A stretch of DNA of 64,000 nucleotides from Halofilum ochraceum (lineage in GTDB: Bacteria; Pseudomonadota; Gammaproteobacteria; XJ16; Halofilaceae), in NCBI RefSeq assembly GCF_001614315.2, contig NZ_LVEG02000020.1, forward strand, positions 1-64,000. Reading direction: 5' to 3'. Shown piece by piece: positions 38,518 through 48,439 of this stretch. The notes beneath the pieces are model-generated. The model saw nothing but the letters and a program-made list of their open reading frames with translations, searched no databases and was not told where the DNA came from. A program made the translations under genes and the position numbers. How positions within the stretch are numbered: the first letter of the stretch is position 1; every line of letters begins with the position of its first letter.

Positions 38518-39681
38518 TCACAAAGGCCCTCTCGGCGTGCGCGTTCCCTCGAATCGCGCCCGCAGCAACTGTCGCTCAAGCGCATCGTACTGATGGATCA
38601 TCATATTCATTCCAAAACAGGCTTCGACCCGCTCTCGGGCGGCCACCCCCAAGGCCCGAAGTTCGTCCGGGGTCCGCTCCAGCATAGACGTCAACCCACG
38701 GAAGAGGGCCGCATCGTCGCGCGGCGCCACTACACAACCGGTCTCACCGATGAGGGCGGCGCTGTCCCCGACATCAGTCGCGACACAGGGAACCCCGCGG
38801 GCCATCGCTTCGCCAAGCACGTTCGGGAACGCCTCCCCCCGGCTGCTCAGGCAGAGCACATCCATGGCCCGCATGAGGTCCTGCGCATCCGTTCGCGCGC
38901 CCAGAAATCTGAAGCGGGATTCGAGAGTCTTCGGTATCAGCGCCGTCAACTCCGCGTTATCGGGCGTGACGCCTTGACCGATCAACACGACATACACGTC
39001 GTCCCGCGTTTGGGCAATACGCACAGCAGTCCGCAAAAAGCCGGCATGATCCTTCATCGGATGGAAACGCGCTACATGACCGACAACTAATGCATCCTTA
39101 GGCAGATCCACCGAGGCGCGCACTTCCGCCATCGTACCCAGATCGGGCGGCGAAGCCGGGAGGTCAAAGCCATTCGGAATGACGCGTCCTTTCCCAGAAC
39201 AAAAACCGAAAGTCTCATGCTGTTCACGCGCGCGGTGACTGTTATAGATAAGCGCCTCCGGCGCCCCGGAGAGTCGGCGGTTCCAGCGAAGAACCTGGCG
39301 GGTAAGGGGTTTCTCGGCGGACGGATCGGAGAGACTATGTCGGATGTTCCAGGCGAGCGCGGGGCGCCCAGGGGCCAAATTACGGGCAAGCCACGCAGCA
39401 AGATTGCCGTGGTACATCCAGCCATGTATGCAGTCGGGGCGAGTTTTTCGTACAACGGCGTTCAAGCGAGCCAAAGCGGCCGGCCCCGGTAAACCGCGCC
39501 GCATGCCCAGCGTATATACGCGAACACCGAGCGCACGTATACGGGAGCCATAAGTCCCTTCGTCGCCCAAAGAAAGCACCGTCACACGGCCAGATTCACT
39601 CGTGCCGTGCACCAGTACACGATGGAGCACCTGCTGCGCGCCGCCCGTTGCAAGTCCCGTAATCACGTGTAGGACGCTCAT
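38518..39681 (-). CDS. Glycosyltransferase family 4
   Basis: 387-residue GT4 enzyme. The N-terminus SVLHVITGLATGGAQQVLHRVL contains the glycine-rich acceptor loop of GT4 enzymes. The C-terminal half has VVGHVARFHPMKDH and LSSRGEAFPNVLGEAMARGVP, the donor site with EX7E. It starts operon I after the sulfotransferase group and its stop lies one base before asnB. Donor unknown. Confidence 0.93.
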   Translation of the reverse strand: MSVLHVITGLATGGAQQVLHRVLVHGTSESGRVTVLSLGDEGTYGSRIRALGVRVYTLGMRRGLPGPAALARLNAVVRKTRPDCIHGWMYHGNLAAWLARNLAPGRPALAWNIRHSLSDPSAEKPLTRQVLRWNRRLSGAPEALIYNSHRAREQHETFGFCSGKGRVIPNGFDLPASPPDLGTMAEVRASVDLPKDALVVGHVARFHPMKDHAGFLRTAVRIAQTRDDVYVVLIGQGVTPDNAELTALIPKTLESRFRFLGARTDAQDLMRAMDVLCLSSRGEAFPNVLGEAMARGVPCVATDVGDSAALIGETGCVVAPRDDAALFRGLTSMLERTPDELRALGVAARERVEACFGMNMMIHQYDALERQLLRARFEGTRTPRGPL

Positions 39682-39835
39682 CGCCGGACAATCAGTCGAT
39701 CACGATTATATGGTTGCGATATCGCTGTCGATAACGACATCCACCTTGGAACATCCTTGTGCCTACCCACATGGTTTCCCGAGTTCGCACCCCGTAATCG
39801 GGGGATGCCTTGGCGACCAGCCCCGAACGCATCAT

Positions 39836-40714
39836 TCAGCATCCATAATGCCTGTACAGCCGGTCAAGCAGACGGTATGCCAAGCGGTCCGGCGCCCCAG
39901 CGACCAAGCCAGCGCCCGCATTGACCATTACCGTACGTTGCATCCGCAGCCGATTACCGGCACATAAATGACCCACCCGAATCTCTCCATGAATCCGCGC
40001 ATCCGCGCATAACTTTCTGATCGTGTCAGTCGGATTATCCACCAGATGCTCATATCTTATCCTTCTGGATTCGCAACGGCTCAGCCGGATACACACTTGG
40101 CACGCCCAATTGATGATCAGCCAATACACTGCGGTTCTGACCCTTGACCGAGGCGGAATATCCCTTTGGACTCCTTTCTCATGCGCCTTATCATGACCTC
40201 GACTCAGGGATTCGATAACCGCCCACGGATGCCGAACAAGATGCACGACCATCACCCCGCCCCTAAGTGCCCGAGCCGTATGGATGAGATTCACGGGGCT
40301 CTTCGATGAGTCAACGATAACCTGCCCTGCCAGGTCACTCGTAAGAACCTCGAGTAAACGCCGCTTATTATCGAGATACCACCGGTAGCTCCAACTTCGC
40401 ATCGGGCCCAGAATCGCATACCATGCCCGGGCGCCGACTGGATGCGTGTATTCTAGTTCCATCCTGGCGAATCGTTTGATACCCTCTTGATCCAGATTGC
40501 TATCCGCCGCCCATCGCTCAACGACCCGATGCCAGACCGGGCACTCATTCAGCCGCCTCCCACACGAGCACAATTCGCCGGCCAAATATGCCGGTATAAG
40601 TCGCCTAAGCTCTCCGCACGAACAATATCCTTCCTGATGCCCGATCAGTATATCCAACAACGTCGAGCCGCTACGTCCGGCACCGGCCACATATATCAGA
40701 TCCGGCTTAATCAT
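39836..40714 (-). CDS. Sulfotransferase
   Basis: 292-residue sulfotransferase-family protein with 5'-phosphosulfate loop GAGRSGST at 11-18 and 3'-phosphate motif VVHLVRHPWAVIESLSRG (about 155-172). The N-terminal block after the loop is cysteine-rich (CSCGELRR, then LCSCGRRLNECPVW). The pattern CSC-CSC-C suggests a bound metal or disulfides, unusual for a cytoplasmic sulfotransferase, but seen in related bacterial proteins. It overlaps the upstream sulfotransferase gene by 8 bases. Confidence 0.88.
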   Translation of the reverse strand: MIKPDLIYVAGAGRSGSTLLDILIGHQEGYCSCGELRRLIPAYLAGELCSCGRRLNECPVWHRVVERWAADSNLDQEGIKRFARMELEYTHPVGARAWYAILGPMRSWSYRWYLDNKRRLLEVLTSDLAGQVIVDSSKSPVNLIHTARALRGGVMVVHLVRHPWAVIESLSRGHDKAHEKGVQRDIPPRSRVRTAVYWLIINWACQVCIRLSRCESRRIRYEHLVDNPTDTIRKLCADARIHGEIRVGHLCAGNRLRMQRTVMVNAGAGLVAGAPDRLAYRLLDRLYRHYGC

Positions 40715-41573
40715 GATCTCCCGTATCGGCCATGCCGTTGATTTCTGATCGAAGTCGCTCGGGAATGGTTCTTCGTGGAACCGTTTTGATGTTAAAGCGT
40801 TTCACAGCGGAGACAATCCCGAGCGACCCGACGCCCAACGCCGACTTCGCCCGCCTCGCGAGACCGCTGCCGATTTTTTGTCTGTTTGCGGCATGAAGAA
40901 GTCTGCCGAGTACCCGGCTCCGGTGCGCTTTCCGTACGTTTACCGGCGGGAAATCCTCTCTCCCATTATCTTCTATATCCAAAAACTCAAGCGTCTTACG
41001 GTAAACCGACCCCGCGTCCGCGACCAAGGCTTCATAATTCAGGATGAGAACATTTTCATCACCGAACCGTTCAACATAGCGAACCGCGTACTCACGCATT
41101 CGAATTAGTTCGCGATACCGTGTTCTCCACCCTGGGATCTCCTCGATTGTGTTTGCGGGGATTCCAGCCTTACGTTTCCGTTCACGCTCCCAAGCCCTTT
41201 CCAGTTCCGGATCGGCCTCGTACCCGCCGAAGACCAACTGGGCATGCAGGGAGGCCACGAACTCCGCCGGCTCCCGAACCAGGATGATAATTTTCGCGAA
41301 CGGGTTGTACCGGAATATCTCCTCACGAGCATGGTCCGAAAAAAGGTACCATACCGAGGCCTCACCACTGACGATGCAGTTATGTCCTTTTTCGAGAATC
41401 GCGCGATAGTGCGCCAGAGTTGTAATTTTCCGGTGACGGTCCTTTTCGCATAGGAAGAAATGCGGTTCCTTCGGACTGGTTACATATATATCCGGGTGCT
41501 CCCCGAGATACTGCGCCAGCGCCGTGGTCCCGCACTTGGGGGCCCCAACAATGAGAAAGTTCAGATCATCCAT
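40707..41573 (-). CDS. Sulfotransferase
   Basis: 288-residue sulfotransferase with the classical loop VGAPKCGTT at 9-17, preceding YLGEHPDIYVTSPKEPHFF as in heparan sulfate and NodH-like enzymes. The 3'-phosphate motif is IIILVREPAEFVASLHAQL (about 95-113). Length is normal. Likely O- or N-sulfates a glycan sugar using PAPS. It lies between two other sulfotransferase genes in operon I. Confidence 0.92.
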   Translation of the reverse strand: MDDLNFLIVGAPKCGTTALAQYLGEHPDIYVTSPKEPHFFLCEKDRHRKITTLAHYRAILEKGHNCIVSGEASVWYLFSDHAREEIFRYNPFAKIIILVREPAEFVASLHAQLVFGGYEADPELERAWERERKRKAGIPANTIEEIPGWRTRYRELIRMREYAVRYVERFGDENVLILNYEALVADAGSVYRKTLEFLDIEDNGREDFPPVNVRKAHRSRVLGRLLHAANRQKIGSGLARRAKSALGVGSLGIVSAVKRFNIKTVPRRTIPERLRSEINGMADTGDHD

Positions 41574-41811
41574 TTATCACTTCGCAGCCTGTTCGCGTGC
41601 GGTATGAGTGTTCTATCCTTCACTACGCCGCTCCCTACACACCACCGAGACCAGCGCCGCTCGTGCCCTGATGACCCCGCAGGCGGACCGGCCGCAGGAT
41701 ATCCATCAATACCTAGAGCAGGTGGACCGACAGGCCATCACCCGGCGACGGGGCGGCGCCGTCCAACCCACCGCACTCGTAAACGCGGCCGTTTACGCAT
41801 GCATTAGGACA

Positions 41812-42588
41812 TTACTCCATTGGCCGTCTTGCATATGGTGTCCCAAATATCTCTTCGACCGCGACGATAAACGCGTAGTCTCGGGCGTACCATCGTTTGA
41901 GATTTTCCCTGGCGATCGCGGAAAGCTCAGTTTCGTCCCCATACTGATTCTGATGTCGGTGGATACTGGACCCCGGAAGCTGAAGTCCCGACCCCAGATC
42001 AAGCCCCTTCTGCAGGTAGCCGACATCCTCCGAGAGCTTTTCCTGGCGCAATACACCGACAACTTTGCTTCTATTTTCTTCCAGCAGGAGTTCGCCGCGG
42101 AACCAATCCCAATACGATGATTTCACGTGTCCGATCGCGTTCATTGCATTGGCAGCCCACGCCCGATCAGATGCACTCCCACAGAGTGCCTCCGCCAGTT
42201 CAACCGCGTTCCCGTACCGCGAAAATGCGGCCGCTTCGGCTCTTGTGTGCGCGCTGCGAAGACGTGGTAGCCCCTCCCTTCTACGGCTGTAAAACCCGCT
42301 CACGAACCGCGCTATAGGATCCCGGATCGTAAACAGACAAAACTCTTCGACCGGCACGTCCGAAATAGTGAATGTGTGTCGATGCGGAACAAAGTAGTAC
42401 TCTCGGTTTTTCCGAGAGTTGTAGTCAATCAATGCGTTCTGCAGTGCCGTTCCGGCCGTTTTCCCCATATGCACGAAATGGACTATACATCTCCCCTGAA
42501 AACGTTCGACCGAGAGTCGACATCGACTCTCGGCGAGCATAGCGTATCTACCCAGCTTCCTACATGCAGCTCCCAATATCATTCGCAT
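41812..42588 (-). CDS. Sulfotransferase family 2 (carbohydrate sulfotransferase type)
   Basis: 258 residues. The phosphosulfate loop has the Sulfotransfer_2 form HMGKTAGT at 40-47, and the 3'-phosphate motif is FTIRDPIARFVSGFY at 86-100. This group includes eukaryotic chondroitin/dermatan and HNK-1 sulfotransferases. The N-terminal 34 residues are extra; a later start is possible. It follows the flippase gene by 9 bases and precedes the other sulfotransferases by a 240-base gap in which I see no gene. Confidence 0.88.
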   Translation of the reverse strand: MRMILGAACRKLGRYAMLAESRCRLSVERFQGRCIVHFVHMGKTAGTALQNALIDYNSRKNREYYFVPHRHTFTISDVPVEEFCLFTIRDPIARFVSGFYSRRREGLPRLRSAHTRAEAAAFSRYGNAVELAEALCGSASDRAWAANAMNAIGHVKSSYWDWFRGELLLEENRSKVVGVLRQEKLSEDVGYLQKGLDLGSGLQLPGSSIHRHQNQYGDETELSAIARENLKRWYARDYAFIVAVEEIFGTPYARRPME

Positions 42589-42597
42589 TCGACCATA

Positions 42598-43950
42598 TTA
42601 TTCGCGCGCTGCGCCCATAATTGATATTCCGAGGATTCTGTACGCCATCCATGCCTGAAGGCAATTACGCAGTACCAACGCGCACGATGTCGCGACTGCA
42701 GCACCTAAAATACCAAATATCGGAATAAGGACGCCGTTCAGGATAATATTTACTGCGGCCCCGGCAAGCAAAAGCTTGCTGTTCGTTGCCTCGTTTCCGG
42801 TCATACTCAACAGTATCCCCATCGGCCCCGTCGCCACATTAATCAGTTGCGCAACTCCGAGTACCGCGAGCGCGGTATGCCCTCGTGCGAAATCGACACC
42901 AAATACGGTCGCGAGTATCGAGTCCCCGGCGATAAAGAATGCCCCGATCACCGGGATCGCTACAATAAAGATAACGCGGGTGGCACGGCGTACCAATGTT
43001 TCGAGGGTGCGCATTTCTCCGGACGCGTACATGCCTGCGAACCGAGGAGAAAGGATCGGATTTGCCACCTGCAATCCGAGACCGACAAGCGTTGCGCCGT
43101 GAACCACTGCACGGTACACGCCCACGTCCTCGGGTGTCCGGAGCATTCCAAGCATTATCAGGTCGATCTGCGCGTTGATAACGCTTGCGCCGCTGATAAC
43201 AATAAACGGTGGAAGGCTTTTCAGCCATTTAAGATCCTCGTGTTTCGGCGGCGCGGAACCCATTTCGATCGACCAGCTATGCGAGAGAATAACCACACCG
43301 ATAGTGAGCACGGCAAGCACGCCCAAAAGCTCAGCGAGCATTGCGACGTGGGGTTCGCGGAGTGCAGGCCAGATCGCAAATACGGTAACGACAATGACCA
43401 ACACCAGGGCCTTTTTCACGACTGAATTGATCGCAATGCCGATCAACACCCGATTCAACCCACGCAGGGCAAAAACGACAACCTTCGCCGCTGCTGCGAT
43501 GGGCAGCATCGCGAGCATTAGGCTCAAGGTCAAAAGCGCGGGTTGCTGCAATCTGTCGGAGAAAATTGTAAGCAGACCAAGCCCCGCCAATGCGACGATT
43601 GAAGCGGCGGCTACCGCTAACTGCGACCCGCGTCGTACTGCACCCTGAACGGTTGGCCAATCGCGCCTTACTCGGGCTGCCGCGACTTCTCGCATAAGAA
43701 GGGTGGGAACCCCTGCTTCGGCGAGCACACTCGCAAGCGTCATTATTGCGACTGCGTGCGCGTAGACGCCGAAACCCTCGGCGCCAAGCAACCGGGCGAG
43801 AAGGATACTAAGCAGGAGTGCGATCAGGCGATCGCCGGCGAGAATCCCAGCGCTGCCCGCCGCGCCGCGCAGCAGTTGCGCTTTCAGGCCAGATCCCTTC
43901 GCGTGAGCCAAGAGCCAGTCTGAGAGACTCTTATTGGATCGGTCGGCCAT
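42598..43950 (-). CDS. Wzx-type oligosaccharide flippase
   Basis: 450-residue polytopic membrane protein of the polysaccharide-synthesis (MOP) exporter superfamily with about 12-14 hydrophobic segments. The N-terminus GSAGILAGDRLIALLLSILLARLLGAEGFGVY is the family signature. It flips undecaprenyl-linked repeat units to the periplasm. No Wzy polymerase was recognised nearby. First gene of operon I in transcription order; a 250-base gap with no recognised repeat separates it from ugd. Confidence 0.92.
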   Translation of the reverse strand: MADRSNKSLSDWLLAHAKGSGLKAQLLRGAAGSAGILAGDRLIALLLSILLARLLGAEGFGVYAHAVAIMTLASVLAEAGVPTLLMREVAAARVRRDWPTVQGAVRRGSQLAVAAASIVALAGLGLLTIFSDRLQQPALLTLSLMLAMLPIAAAAKVVVFALRGLNRVLIGIAINSVVKKALVLVIVVTVFAIWPALREPHVAMLAELLGVLAVLTIGVVILSHSWSIEMGSAPPKHEDLKWLKSLPPFIVISGASVINAQIDLIMLGMLRTPEDVGVYRAVVHGATLVGLGLQVANPILSPRFAGMYASGEMRTLETLVRRATRVIFIVAIPVIGAFFIAGDSILATVFGVDFARGHTALAVLGVAQLINVATGPMGILLSMTGNEATNSKLLLAGAAVNIILNGVLIPIFGILGAAVATSCALVLRNCLQAWMAYRILGISIMGAARE

Positions 43951-44202
43951 ATGATTGACTACCGATTATTTGAAGGCGATCGGGTGCCTTTATAGACCAC
44001 CCGCTGTCGCCGGGGCCGGTGGAATGCGTTTGCCACCCCTCCCCCCTTGCCGCCTCCGTACGGGGCAATTCACGGAATGGCAGGGAGCCTGATCCGCTGA
44101 CGGTCCTCGCTCTATCTCCTGTTGGAGCCGATCGGCTTATGCGCGGCGATTCACTGTCCAACCTGCCGCGGCGAGCACTTACGCCGGATAACAATGCCTC
44201 GT

Positions 44203-45561
44203 TTAAGCCCCCCGGTGCGATGTGGTTTCAAGACTGGTCCGACCACGGCCGATACCGTAATACATGAGGCCGTGCCGCCTGGCAAACTCGGGGCTGTAGA
44301 TGTTACGGCCATCGAAGATGACGCGGTCGGCCACTTTTTTGTGGATCAATTCGAAGTCGGGACTGCGGAAGACTTTCCACTCGGTGACGACGACCAAGGC
44401 GTCGCTGCCGTTCAGGGTCTCTTCCGGCGTGGTACACAGGGTCAGGTCGTCGCGTTCGCCGTAGATGCGCCGGCATTCGTCCATCGCTTCAGGATCGAAT
44501 GCGCGCACGTTGGCGCCGGCTTTCCACAGGGCTTCCATAAGCACACGGCTGGGGGCTTCGCGCATGTCGTCGGTGTTGGGTTTGAAGGCGAGGCCCCAGA
44601 TGGCGAAGGTGCGGCCCTTGAGATTGCCGTCGTAATGGCGCTGGACCTTGTCGACGAGGGTGCGTTTCTGGTCGTCGTTGACGGCCTCGACGGCCTGGAC
44701 GAGGCGGGCCTGGTAGCCGTGCTCGCGGGCGGTCCATTCGAGCGCCTTTACGTCCTTGGGAAAGCAGGAGCCGCCGTAGCCACAGCCGGGGTAGATGAAG
44801 CTGTAGCCGATACGGGGATCGGAGCCGATGCCGTTGCGGATGTGCTCGATGTCGGCGCCGAGGCGCTCGGCCAGGTTGGCCATCTCGTTCATGAAGCTGA
44901 TCTTGGTGGCCAGCATGGCATTGGCCGCGTACTTGGTCAGTTCCGCGGAGCGGCGATCCATGACGATCAGTTTCTCGTGACTGCGCGAGAACGGGACGTA
45001 CAGTTCGCGCAGACGTTCGATGGCGTCATGGTCTTCGCCGCCGACGATGATGCGGTCGGGCTTCATGAAGTCGGCGACCGCGGCGCCCTCTTTCAGGAAT
45101 TCCGGATTCGAGACGACGTCGAAGCGGTGGTCGGCATCGCGTTTGTCGAGGGCTTCGCGCAGGGCCGCTTCGACCTTGTCGCCGGTACCGACGGGGACCG
45201 TGGATTTGGTCACGACGATCTTCGGCGCGGTCATCTGCTCGCCGATGGTACGGGCGACGGCGAGGACGTGCTTCAGGTCGGCGGATCCATCCTCGTCCGA
45301 GGGCGTCCCGACCGCGATGAACTGGACTTCGGCGTGGGCGACGGCGCGGGCGGCGTCGGTGGTGAAGTCGATGTGGCCGAGTTCGCGAGCACCGGTGATC
45401 AGGTCGGCGAGGCCGGGCTCGTAGATGGGGAGTTCGCCGCGCTTCAGCCGCTCGACGCGGTCTGGGTCGATGTCGACGCAGAGGACTTTGTTGCCGGCGT
45501 CGGCGAGACAGGCGCCGGTGACGAGGCCTACGTAGCCTGAGCCGAAGACGGTTACGTTCAT
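44203..45561 (-). CDS. ugd: UDP-glucose 6-dehydrogenase
   Basis: 452-residue enzyme that oxidises UDP-glucose to UDP-glucuronate with two NAD. NAD loop [10 protein letters not shown] at 7-16, catalytic Cys266 in [10 protein letters not shown], and a C-terminal UDP-binding domain. ATG 45561 is used; longer frames run into a heptamer repeat. It feeds the UDP-glucuronate 4-epimerase encoded at 48.4-49.4 kb and probably a glucuronate-containing polymer. Confidence 0.96.
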   Translation of the reverse strand: MNVTVFGSGYVGLVTGACLADAGNKVLCVDIDPDRVERLKRGELPIYEPGLADLITGARELGHIDFTTDAARAVAHAEVQFIAVGTPSDEDGSADLKHVLAVARTIGEQMTAPKIVVTKSTVPVGTGDKVEAALREALDKRDADHRFDVVSNPEFLKEGAAVADFMKPDRIIVGGEDHDAIERLRELYVPFSRSHEKLIVMDRRSAELTKYAANAMLATKISFMNEMANLAERLGADIEHIRNGIGSDPRIGYSFIYPGCGYGGSCFPKDVKALEWTAREHGYQARLVQAVEAVNDDQKRTLVDKVQRHYDGNLKGRTFAIWGLAFKPNTDDMREAPSRVLMEALWKAGANVRAFDPEAMDECRRIYGERDDLTLCTTPEETLNGSDALVVVTEWKVFRSPDFELIHKKVADRVIFDGRNIYSPEFARRHGLMYYGIGRGRTSLETTSHRGA

Positions 45562-45625
45562 CCTTGTGAAATCCCGGGGGTTTTGGTTGGCATTGGGTGG
45601 GTAGGATACCGGATGCGTTGGTTGA

Positions 45626-45662
45626 GGGCTAAGGGCCAAGGGCCAAGGGCCAAGGGCCAAGG
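45626..45662 (+). repeat. Heptamer array (GGGCCAA), left of the four-helix-bundle gene
   Basis: About five tandem copies of a 7-base unit (GGGCTAA then GGGCCAA). It lies in the gap between ugd and the four-helix-bundle gene. Its orientation is opposite to the array at 46080-46136, so the small gene is flanked by inverted arrays. Confidence 0.9.
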
Positions 45663-45681
45663 ATTTAAAGTTCAGGGAGGA

Positions 45682-46026
45682 TTATGTGCTTTTCCAGGCT
45701 TTGATGAGGCCGCGCAGCATTGCTGACAGTTCGCGGGTTTCTTTGATCCAAGCCCGGCCCTGTTCGGACGGCACATATCCAGCTTCCATCCCGATATAGA
45801 GTTGGCTGCGCAGCTCTCCGCAAGAACCCTTGGCGTAGTGAAGGAACTTTACGCGGTCTCGGTCTGTGTCACGCTCGTAGCCCTCGGCAATATTGCTGGC
45901 AACAGAGAGCGCGGACCGGGTTATCTGATCCTTGAATCCGTATTCGCGGGAACCTTCGAGCGCCCGGTACAAGCCCGCACTGAGGCGAGCGGCCCGCTTC
46001 CATACATCCAGGTCTTCGAAGCGCAT
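45682..46026 (-). CDS. Four-helix-bundle protein (S23-type)
   Basis: 114-residue protein of the S23/four-helix-bundle family, first known from 23S rRNA intervening sequences. The signature FEDLDVWKRAARL at the N-terminus and SVASNIAEGYER near the middle are clear. Function unknown; members often sit in polysaccharide or mobile regions. I chose ATG 46026 because MRFEDLDVW matches the family start. Heptamer arrays in opposite orientation flank it on both sides. Confidence 0.9.
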   Translation of the reverse strand: MRFEDLDVWKRAARLSAGLYRALEGSREYGFKDQITRSALSVASNIAEGYERDTDRDRVKFLHYAKGSCGELRSQLYIGMEAGYVPSEQGRAWIKETRELSAMLRGLIKAWKST

Positions 46027-46079
46027 CCATGGCTCCGCTATCTGATTGCGTACCAGAAGCAGCCCCTCGGCACGCCCCA

Positions 46080-46136
46080 CCTCAGCCCTCAGCCCTCAGC
46101 CCTCAGCCCTTGGCCCTTGGCCCTTGGCCCTTGGCC
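46080..46136 (-). repeat. Heptamer array abutting the sat-cysC stop codon
   Basis: Read on the minus strand, the TAG stop of sat-cysC runs straight into GGGCCAA copies (about four), followed by GGGCTGA copies (about four). A uniform 7-base period with a unit switch inside one array suggests growth by slippage from more than one seed. Confidence 0.9.
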
Positions 46137-47864
46137 CTACTTAATGTACCCCATCTTCTCGAGCTTCAGCACGATATCGTGCGCCGCCTGGTCGGGGCTG
46201 ACGTCCTGGGTGTCGAGGCGGATTTCGGGATTCTGCGGTTCCTCGTAGGGGTCCGAGATGCCGGTGAAGTTCTTGATCTCGCCGCGGCGGGCGCGGGCGT
46301 AGAGGCCCTTGCGGTCGCGTTCTTCACAGACCTCGAGCGGTGTGGCGACGTGGACTTCGACGAAGCCGCCCTCGGCCTCGATCATCTCGCGTACGATTCG
46401 GCGCGTGGCCGTGTACGGGGCGATCGGGGCACACAGCGCGATACCGCCGTTCTTGGTGATCTCGCTGGCGACGAAGCCGATGCGCTGGATGTTGAGCTCG
46501 CGGTGTTCCTTCGAGAAGCCGAGTTCGCTCGACAGGTGTTTGCGCACGACGTCGCCGTCGAGCAGCGTGACCGGACGGCCCCCGAGTTCCATGAGCTTGC
46601 TGAGCAGCGCATGGGCGATGGTCGACTTGCCGGAGCCGGAGAGGCCGGTGAACAGGACCGTGAAGCCCTGGCGGTTCTTCGGCGGGCGCGAGCGCCGCAG
46701 TTCCTGGACGACCTCGGGATAGGAGAACCAGTCCGGGATGTCGATCCCCTCTTCCAGGCGGCGGCGCACCTCGGTACCGGAGAGCTTCAGGACGGTCTCG
46801 CTCGCGTCGATCTCGCTGGCCGGAGCGTACTGGCCACGCTCCTCGACGAACGCCATTTCCTTGAACGGGACCATGCCGATGCCCAGCTCGTCGCGGTAGC
46901 GCTCCATGAGGTCCTGGGCGTCGTAGGGGCCGTAGAAGTCCTCGCCGGCGGAGTTCTTGCCGGGGCCCGCGTGGTCGCGGCCGACGATGAAGTGGGTGCA
47001 GCCGTAGTTCTTGCGGATGATGGCGTGCCAGACCGCCTCGCGCGGCCCGCCCATGCGCATGGCCAGCGGCAGCAGCGAAAGTGACGTGGTCTGCTCGGGG
47101 TAGCGCTTGAGGATGAGTTCGTAGCAGCGCACCCGCGTGAAGTGGTCGATATCGCCCGGCTTGGTCATGCCGACGACCGGGTGGATCAGCAGGTTGGCCT
47201 CGGCCTCCTGGGCGGCCCGGAACGTGAGTTCCTGGTGGGCGCGGTGCATGGGGTTGCGCGTCTGGAAGGCGACGATGCGCGTCCAGCCGACCTTCTCGAA
47301 GAACTCGCGCAGCTGGGTGGGCGAGTTGCGCAGGTGTTTGAAATCGTAGTGCGTGGGCGCCTCGATACCGCGCACGCGCCCACCGAGGTAGACCGAGCCG
47401 GCGCGGTTGTGGAGGTAGTGCACGCCCGGGTGCGCGCTGTCGTCGGCGCCGAAGACGTGTTTCGCTTCGAGCGACTTGTCGGGGCGGTAGACGTCGGTGA
47501 CGTCGATCACGCCGATCAGGACGTGTTCGGCATCGCGCAGCGCGACGGTGATGGGTTTGTCGGCGCTCGCGCCCTCGACCTTGGTCGCGAATTCCTCGGA
47601 GACGTCCAGCGTGATCGGCATCGGCCAGAGGGTGCCGTCGGCGAGGCGCATGTCGTCGCGCACGGACTCGTAGTCGGCCTGCGTGAGAAAGCCCTCGAGC
47701 GGCGAGAAGCCACCGTTGAGGAGCAGTTCGAGGTCACAGAGCTGGCGGTGCGTCAGGCTCCATTCGGGGAAGTCACCGGCCTGCGCGGCCAGTTCGGCGG
47801 CGGCGTCCGATGCGAGATAGCCTACTTTGAGGCTGCCGCCGTGCGGCTCGACGAGTCGTGTCAT
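46137..47864 (-). CDS. Bifunctional sulfate adenylyltransferase / adenylylsulfate kinase (PAPS synthase)
   Basis: 575-residue fusion: ATP sulfurylase (about 1-390) then APS kinase (about 400-575). Sulfurylase motifs are QTRNPMHRAH at 201-210 and GRDHAGPG at 295-302; the kinase P-loop is GLSGSGKS at 407-414. Together they make PAPS from sulfate and ATP. This homomeric Sat type differs from the CysDN type usual for gammaproteobacterial assimilation. Standing among six sulfotransferase domains, it most likely supplies the sulfate donor for glycan sulfation. ATG 47864 chosen; longer frames enter repeats. Confidence 0.95.
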   Translation of the reverse strand: MTRLVEPHGGSLKVGYLASDAAAELAAQAGDFPEWSLTHRQLCDLELLLNGGFSPLEGFLTQADYESVRDDMRLADGTLWPMPITLDVSEEFATKVEGASADKPITVALRDAEHVLIGVIDVTDVYRPDKSLEAKHVFGADDSAHPGVHYLHNRAGSVYLGGRVRGIEAPTHYDFKHLRNSPTQLREFFEKVGWTRIVAFQTRNPMHRAHQELTFRAAQEAEANLLIHPVVGMTKPGDIDHFTRVRCYELILKRYPEQTTSLSLLPLAMRMGGPREAVWHAIIRKNYGCTHFIVGRDHAGPGKNSAGEDFYGPYDAQDLMERYRDELGIGMVPFKEMAFVEERGQYAPASEIDASETVLKLSGTEVRRRLEEGIDIPDWFSYPEVVQELRRSRPPKNRQGFTVLFTGLSGSGKSTIAHALLSKLMELGGRPVTLLDGDVVRKHLSSELGFSKEHRELNIQRIGFVASEITKNGGIALCAPIAPYTATRRIVREMIEAEGGFVEVHVATPLEVCEERDRKGLYARARRGEIKNFTGISDPYEEPQNPEIRLDTQDVSPDQAAHDIVLKLEKMGYIK

Positions 47865-48439
47865 GTTCTTCTTTCCGTACTTGCTTGCGGGGTCATCGGG
47901 CGGGGCCCGGGGAGGCGCTGCGATGCGCGTCAGGGCGCGCATTGTACGCGGTTTGGGGCGTTTGCGGGAGGTGGAGCGGCAGGCGGCAGGCGGCAGGCGG
48001 CAGGATCGTAGGCGCGTTTTCGCCGGAGGCGAACGCGCGCATTCGCTGTGCACCGGCGCTGGTGCGCCCGATACGTCGTGCGGGCACGATCGCGAGCAAG
48101 CTCGCTCCTACAGTGGCGCCGTGCCGGAACGCGGCAATACGGGATACTTTGGGCGACGGGTTGTAGGCCGGCCTTTCCCGGCGTGCCTCGCATTCGGGGT
48201 ATGCACCGGCAGCGACCGCCGGGGAATGCCGGCATTGCGCGGTGAGATGCCCGGGCCGTTATCGACCGTCCCGAACCGCGCAAGGCCGGCCTACGTCCGA
48301 GGCGAGCAGCGTAGGCCGGCTTTTGCCGGAGGCAACAGCCGGCATGCATCTGCACAAGGCCGTGGCCTCGTCCGCCGGCTGGCTCCCTTCGGTCGCAAGC
48401 CGGCCTACGTTCCGGGCAAGTGGTAACGAGGCAGGCGAA
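47865..48439. repeat. Repeat cluster between the epimerase and sat-cysC genes
   Basis: No gene seen. Contents in order: GGCAGGC heptamer array (47977-48003), GCGCGC-type REP (48008-48041), GCGAGCAAGCTCGC hairpin (48088-48113), a 132-base CCGGCC-ended long element (48163-48294), a TTGCC-type REP (48311-48343) and a TTCGGTCGCAAG-type REP (48374-48408). All REP and long elements carry GTAG or CTAC at their outer ends. Confidence 0.88.

Noticed and set aside
26561-47490. Other GGCGGTAG sequences resembling ops (28285-28292 and 47483-47490, plus strand)
   Set aside because: Both lie inside minus-strand genes in antisense orientation, and I see no promoter or operon start. Only the site at 26561-26572 is on the sense strand of a leader.
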